Made by a program: the position numbers and the translations under genes. The notes below the pieces were generated by a model. It was not told where the DNA came from and made no database searches. It saw only the letters and a list, made by a program, of their open reading frames with translations. From positions 1 through 14,717 of the forward strand of contig JAHISS010000046.1 in the NCBI GenBank assembly GCA_018817905.1: 14,717 bases of DNA, written 5' to 3'. Positions 13,987 through 14,717 of the stretch are shown in pieces. Every line of letters starts with the position of its first letter. Position 1 is the first letter of the stretch. This DNA is from Nanobdellota archaeon. GTDB taxonomy: Archaea > Nanobdellota > Nanobdellia > Pacearchaeales > GW2011-AR1.

Positions 13987-14061
13987 AGCGGGATGGAGCA
14001 GTCTGGAGTGCTCGCGAGGCCCATAACCTCGAGGTCGGTGGTTCAAATCCACCTCCCGCTA
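13987..14061 (+). tRNA. Initiator tRNA-Met (anticodon CAU)
   Basis: The acceptor arms AGCGGGA and TCCCGCT pair fully and give the A1-U72 pair typical of archaeal initiators. The D stem is GAGC/GCTC, the anticodon stem-loop CGAGG-CCCATAA-CCTCG with anticodon CAU, the variable loop AGGTC, and the T arm GGTGG-TTCAAAT-CCACC; the discriminator is A. CCA is not encoded and there is no intron. The anticodon stem next to the loop is AGG/CCU rather than the usual initiator GGG/CCC. The TATA box is placed so that transcription should begin at the mature 5' end. Confidence 0.93.
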
Positions 14062-14198
14062 TTGGGTTCGTAGAACCCAAAAAGTCGCGGTAAGCGACTT
14101 GCGAACTTCCGGCAAGCCTGTCGGACTAGAATAGTTTCTTTGTGCGTACATCTTTCTTTTCTAAAGAAAGAAGTACTTCGGATCCACCTCCCGCTATT
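14047..14198 (+). repeat. 17-bp direct repeat of the tRNA-iMet 3' end
   Basis: ATCCACCTCCCGCTATT at 14047-14063 (3' half of the T arm, acceptor strand, discriminator and two more bases) is repeated exactly at 14182-14198, 135 bp downstream. This arrangement is what site-specific integration into a tRNA gene leaves as attachment sites, but there is no integrase gene between the copies or elsewhere in the window. Confidence 0.8.
14062..14171 (+). ncRNA. Array of four consecutive hairpins between the tRNA-iMet repeats
   Basis: Four perfect or near-perfect stems follow in order: TTGGGTTC-GTA-GAACCCAA (14062-14080); AAGTCGC-GGTAA-GCGACTT (14082-14100); TCCGGCA-AGCC-TGTCGGA with one G-U pair (14108-14125); and a 9-bp A/T-rich stem with TCT loop (14151-14171). 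No convincing protein frame covers them. They may be a structured RNA, the 3' trailer or terminator of the tRNA, or the body of a tiny non-autonomous element. The stems are seen in the sequence; whether they are transcribed is unknown. Confidence 0.5.
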
Positions 14199-14212
14199 CA
14201 GATCTGAAAGAT

Positions 14213-14329
14213 ATGAAAACTACGGAGTCGTTTGTTCCTGCGGAAACCAAGATTCGCGAAGCTATTGTAGTTTTGAAAGTCAACGGAAAACTTTTTCTAA
14301 AAGTTTTTGCTATGCCACCCCTGCTATAA
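14213..14329 (+). CDS. Possible small protein or gene fragment, 38 residues
   Basis: ATG 14213 to TAA 14327-14329 encodes MKTTESFVPAETKIREAIVV followed by LKVNGKLFLKVFAMPPLL. The amino-acid make-up looks like real protein (charged helix then strand), and the frame stays open upstream to 14165. However, there is no TATA box at the leaderless distance and no Shine-Dalgarno sequence, and the frame contains a hairpin at 14287-14307 (AAAACTTTT-TCT-AAAAGTTTT). It might be a remnant brought in with the repeated tRNA end. I do not recognise it. Confidence 0.35.
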   Translation: MKTTESFVPAETKIREAIVVLKVNGKLFLKVFAMPPLL

Positions 14330-14354
14330 TCCTAAAGTAGTAACAAATAGAAAG

Positions 14355-14363
14355 TTTTAAATA
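14355..14363 (+). promoter_or_regulatory. TATA box for the 66-residue gene
   Basis: TTTTAAATA is centred exactly 26 bp before ATG 14385, supporting a leaderless transcript. Confidence 0.6.
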
Positions 14364-14384
14364 GCTAAAATTTCTAAGGAATTT

Positions 14385-14585
14385 ATGAAAGAAACAATGG
14401 GAATTTGGACAAATAGATATAATGCACTTAGAGCTCATCTTGTCTCTGAAAGTGAGGGTACTGTAGAAACCGAATTGGGGAAAGGGAAAATGGCAGTCCA
14501 TCACTATAACGGTTCTACTGTTATAACTTACTTTGAAGAACGTGGTGCCCCCTTTAATCTTAAAATAACTGCAATGTCAACTTGA
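14385..14585 (+). CDS. Hypothetical protein, 66 residues
   Basis: The protein reads MKETMGIWTNRYNALRAHLV, then an acidic turn and a likely small beta-sheet (TVETELGKGKMAVHHYNGST, VITYFEERG, FNLKITAMST). The strand-rich C-terminal half suggests a compact fold, but I do not recognise a family and see no metal or catalytic motif. The well-placed TATA box supports both the start and the reality of the gene. It is followed by a dyad that may act as its terminator or as the operator of the next gene. Confidence 0.65.
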   Translation: MKETMGIWTNRYNALRAHLVSESEGTVETELGKGKMAVHHYNGSTVITYFEERGAPFNLKITAMST

Positions 14586-14597
14586 CCTCGCCAGTTA

Positions 14598-14607
14598 ACT
14601 TTAAATG
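14598..14607 (+). promoter_or_regulatory. Candidate TATA box of the right-edge gene
   Basis: ACTTTAAATG lies about 53 bp before ATG 14656. Initiation 26 bp downstream would fall near 14628, in the loop of the 12-bp inverted repeat, leaving a leader of about 28 nt that carries a Shine-Dalgarno sequence. Confidence 0.4.
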
Positions 14608-14613
14608 AAGAAA

Positions 14614-14640
14614 CTTTCAGTTGTTAGAAACAACTGAAAG
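14614..14640. promoter_or_regulatory. Perfect 12-bp inverted repeat (operator or terminator)
   Basis: CTTTCAGTTGTT and AACAACTGAAAG are exact complements around an AGA loop. The right arm runs into the Shine-Dalgarno sequence AAAGGAGG (14637-14644), which lies 11 bases before ATG 14656. The position between the TATA box and the start fits a repressor operator. If transcribed whole, the hairpin could also terminate the upstream gene or mask the ribosome-binding site. Confidence 0.6.
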
Positions 14641-14655
14641 GAGGCCTAAATCGAA

Positions 14656-14717
14656 ATGAAAGGAAACGTAAGTTTTTCTTTTGGGCCTATTGCTTTGATA
14701 AATAAGATAGATAAAAA
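14656..14717 (+). CDS. Unknown protein, N-terminal 20 residues (cut by window edge)
   Basis: ATG 14656 opens a frame, MKGNVSFSFGPIALINKIDK, that is still open at the window end. A strong Shine-Dalgarno sequence, AAAGGAGG, lies 11 bases upstream, which sets this gene apart from the leaderless genes around it. Too little is present to name a family. Confidence 0.55.
   Translation, partial: MKGNVSFSFGPIALINKIDK

Noticed and set aside
13937..14080. N-terminal extension of the 75-residue protein to 14080
   Set aside because: The extension would be read antisense through initiator tRNA-Met and the shared TATA box; ATG 13936 fits the promoter.
13606..14198. One large integrated element bounded by tRNA-Ser and tRNA-iMet
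   Set aside because: The two duplications derive from different tRNAs and do not match each other, so they cannot be the two ends of one site-specific insertion.
14062..14310. CRISPR-like repeat array
   Set aside because: The stems differ in sequence and spacing; there is no repeated unit with spacers and no cas gene in the window.
14140..14340. Cysteine-containing plus-strand frame of 66 codons
   Set aside because: It runs through a hairpin and the repeated tRNA 3' end, which explains its sequence; no promoter is seen.

Overview
The window is AT-rich and looks archaeal, most likely from a DPANN lineage such as Woesearchaeota or Pacearchaeota; this is inference, as there is no marker gene. 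Three observations support it. Nearly every first-in-transcript gene has a TATA-like box centred 22-26 bp upstream of its start codon with no leader. The initiator tRNA has the archaeal A1-U72 pair and CAU anticodon. The secreted FG-GAP protein carries a six-cysteine 'C-DSDGED-Y-KG ... CDFGCFDGAC' segment that I associate with DPANN surface proteins.

Layout. Positions 1-141 are the right end of an ISL3-family insertion sequence (transposase C-terminus plus terminal inverted repeat). Positions 170-3213, minus strand, hold a membrane-anchored seven-repeat FG-GAP propeller, a membrane-anchored cyclophilin and an unknown helical protein. Positions 3437-5031, plus strand, hold an MFS transporter and a two-helix small membrane protein. 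Positions 5072-6227 hold a pRiA4b ORF3-like gene flanked by two small genes, each broken by a single-base frameshift. Positions 6259-11881 are a compact seven-gene plus-strand array dominated by small metal-binding modules: a four-cysteine ribbon, a CxxC...FCSxxC finger, HEAT-like + ribbon + TPR-like + SEC-C, SWIM, a duplicated cysteine module + SEC-C, and a possible CcbP-like calcium-binding protein. Positions 11934-13075, minus strand, are a WYL-domain protein followed by an HNH nuclease, with a divergent coiled-coil gene at 13120. From 13537 there are tRNA-Ser(GCU), a 75-residue protein and initiator tRNA-Met, then a hairpin-rich non-coding stretch, two small genes and a partial gene at the right edge.

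The most unusual parts are these. (1) The 6259-11881 array, which I cannot match to a named system; its two SEC-C tails are nearly identical at DNA level. Archaea lack SecA, so the SEC-C modules must serve something other than classic SecA export; ribosome or nucleic-acid contact is possible but unproven. (2) Both tRNA genes have one terminus duplicated nearby: the 5' end of tRNA-Ser 53 bp upstream, exactly where a TATA box would start transcription, and the 3' end of tRNA-iMet 135 bp downstream beyond four consecutive hairpins. (3) A single nearly palindromic TATA box seems to start both leaderless tRNA-iMet and a divergent leaderless protein gene.

No CRISPR array, rRNA gene, integrase or replication origin was seen.
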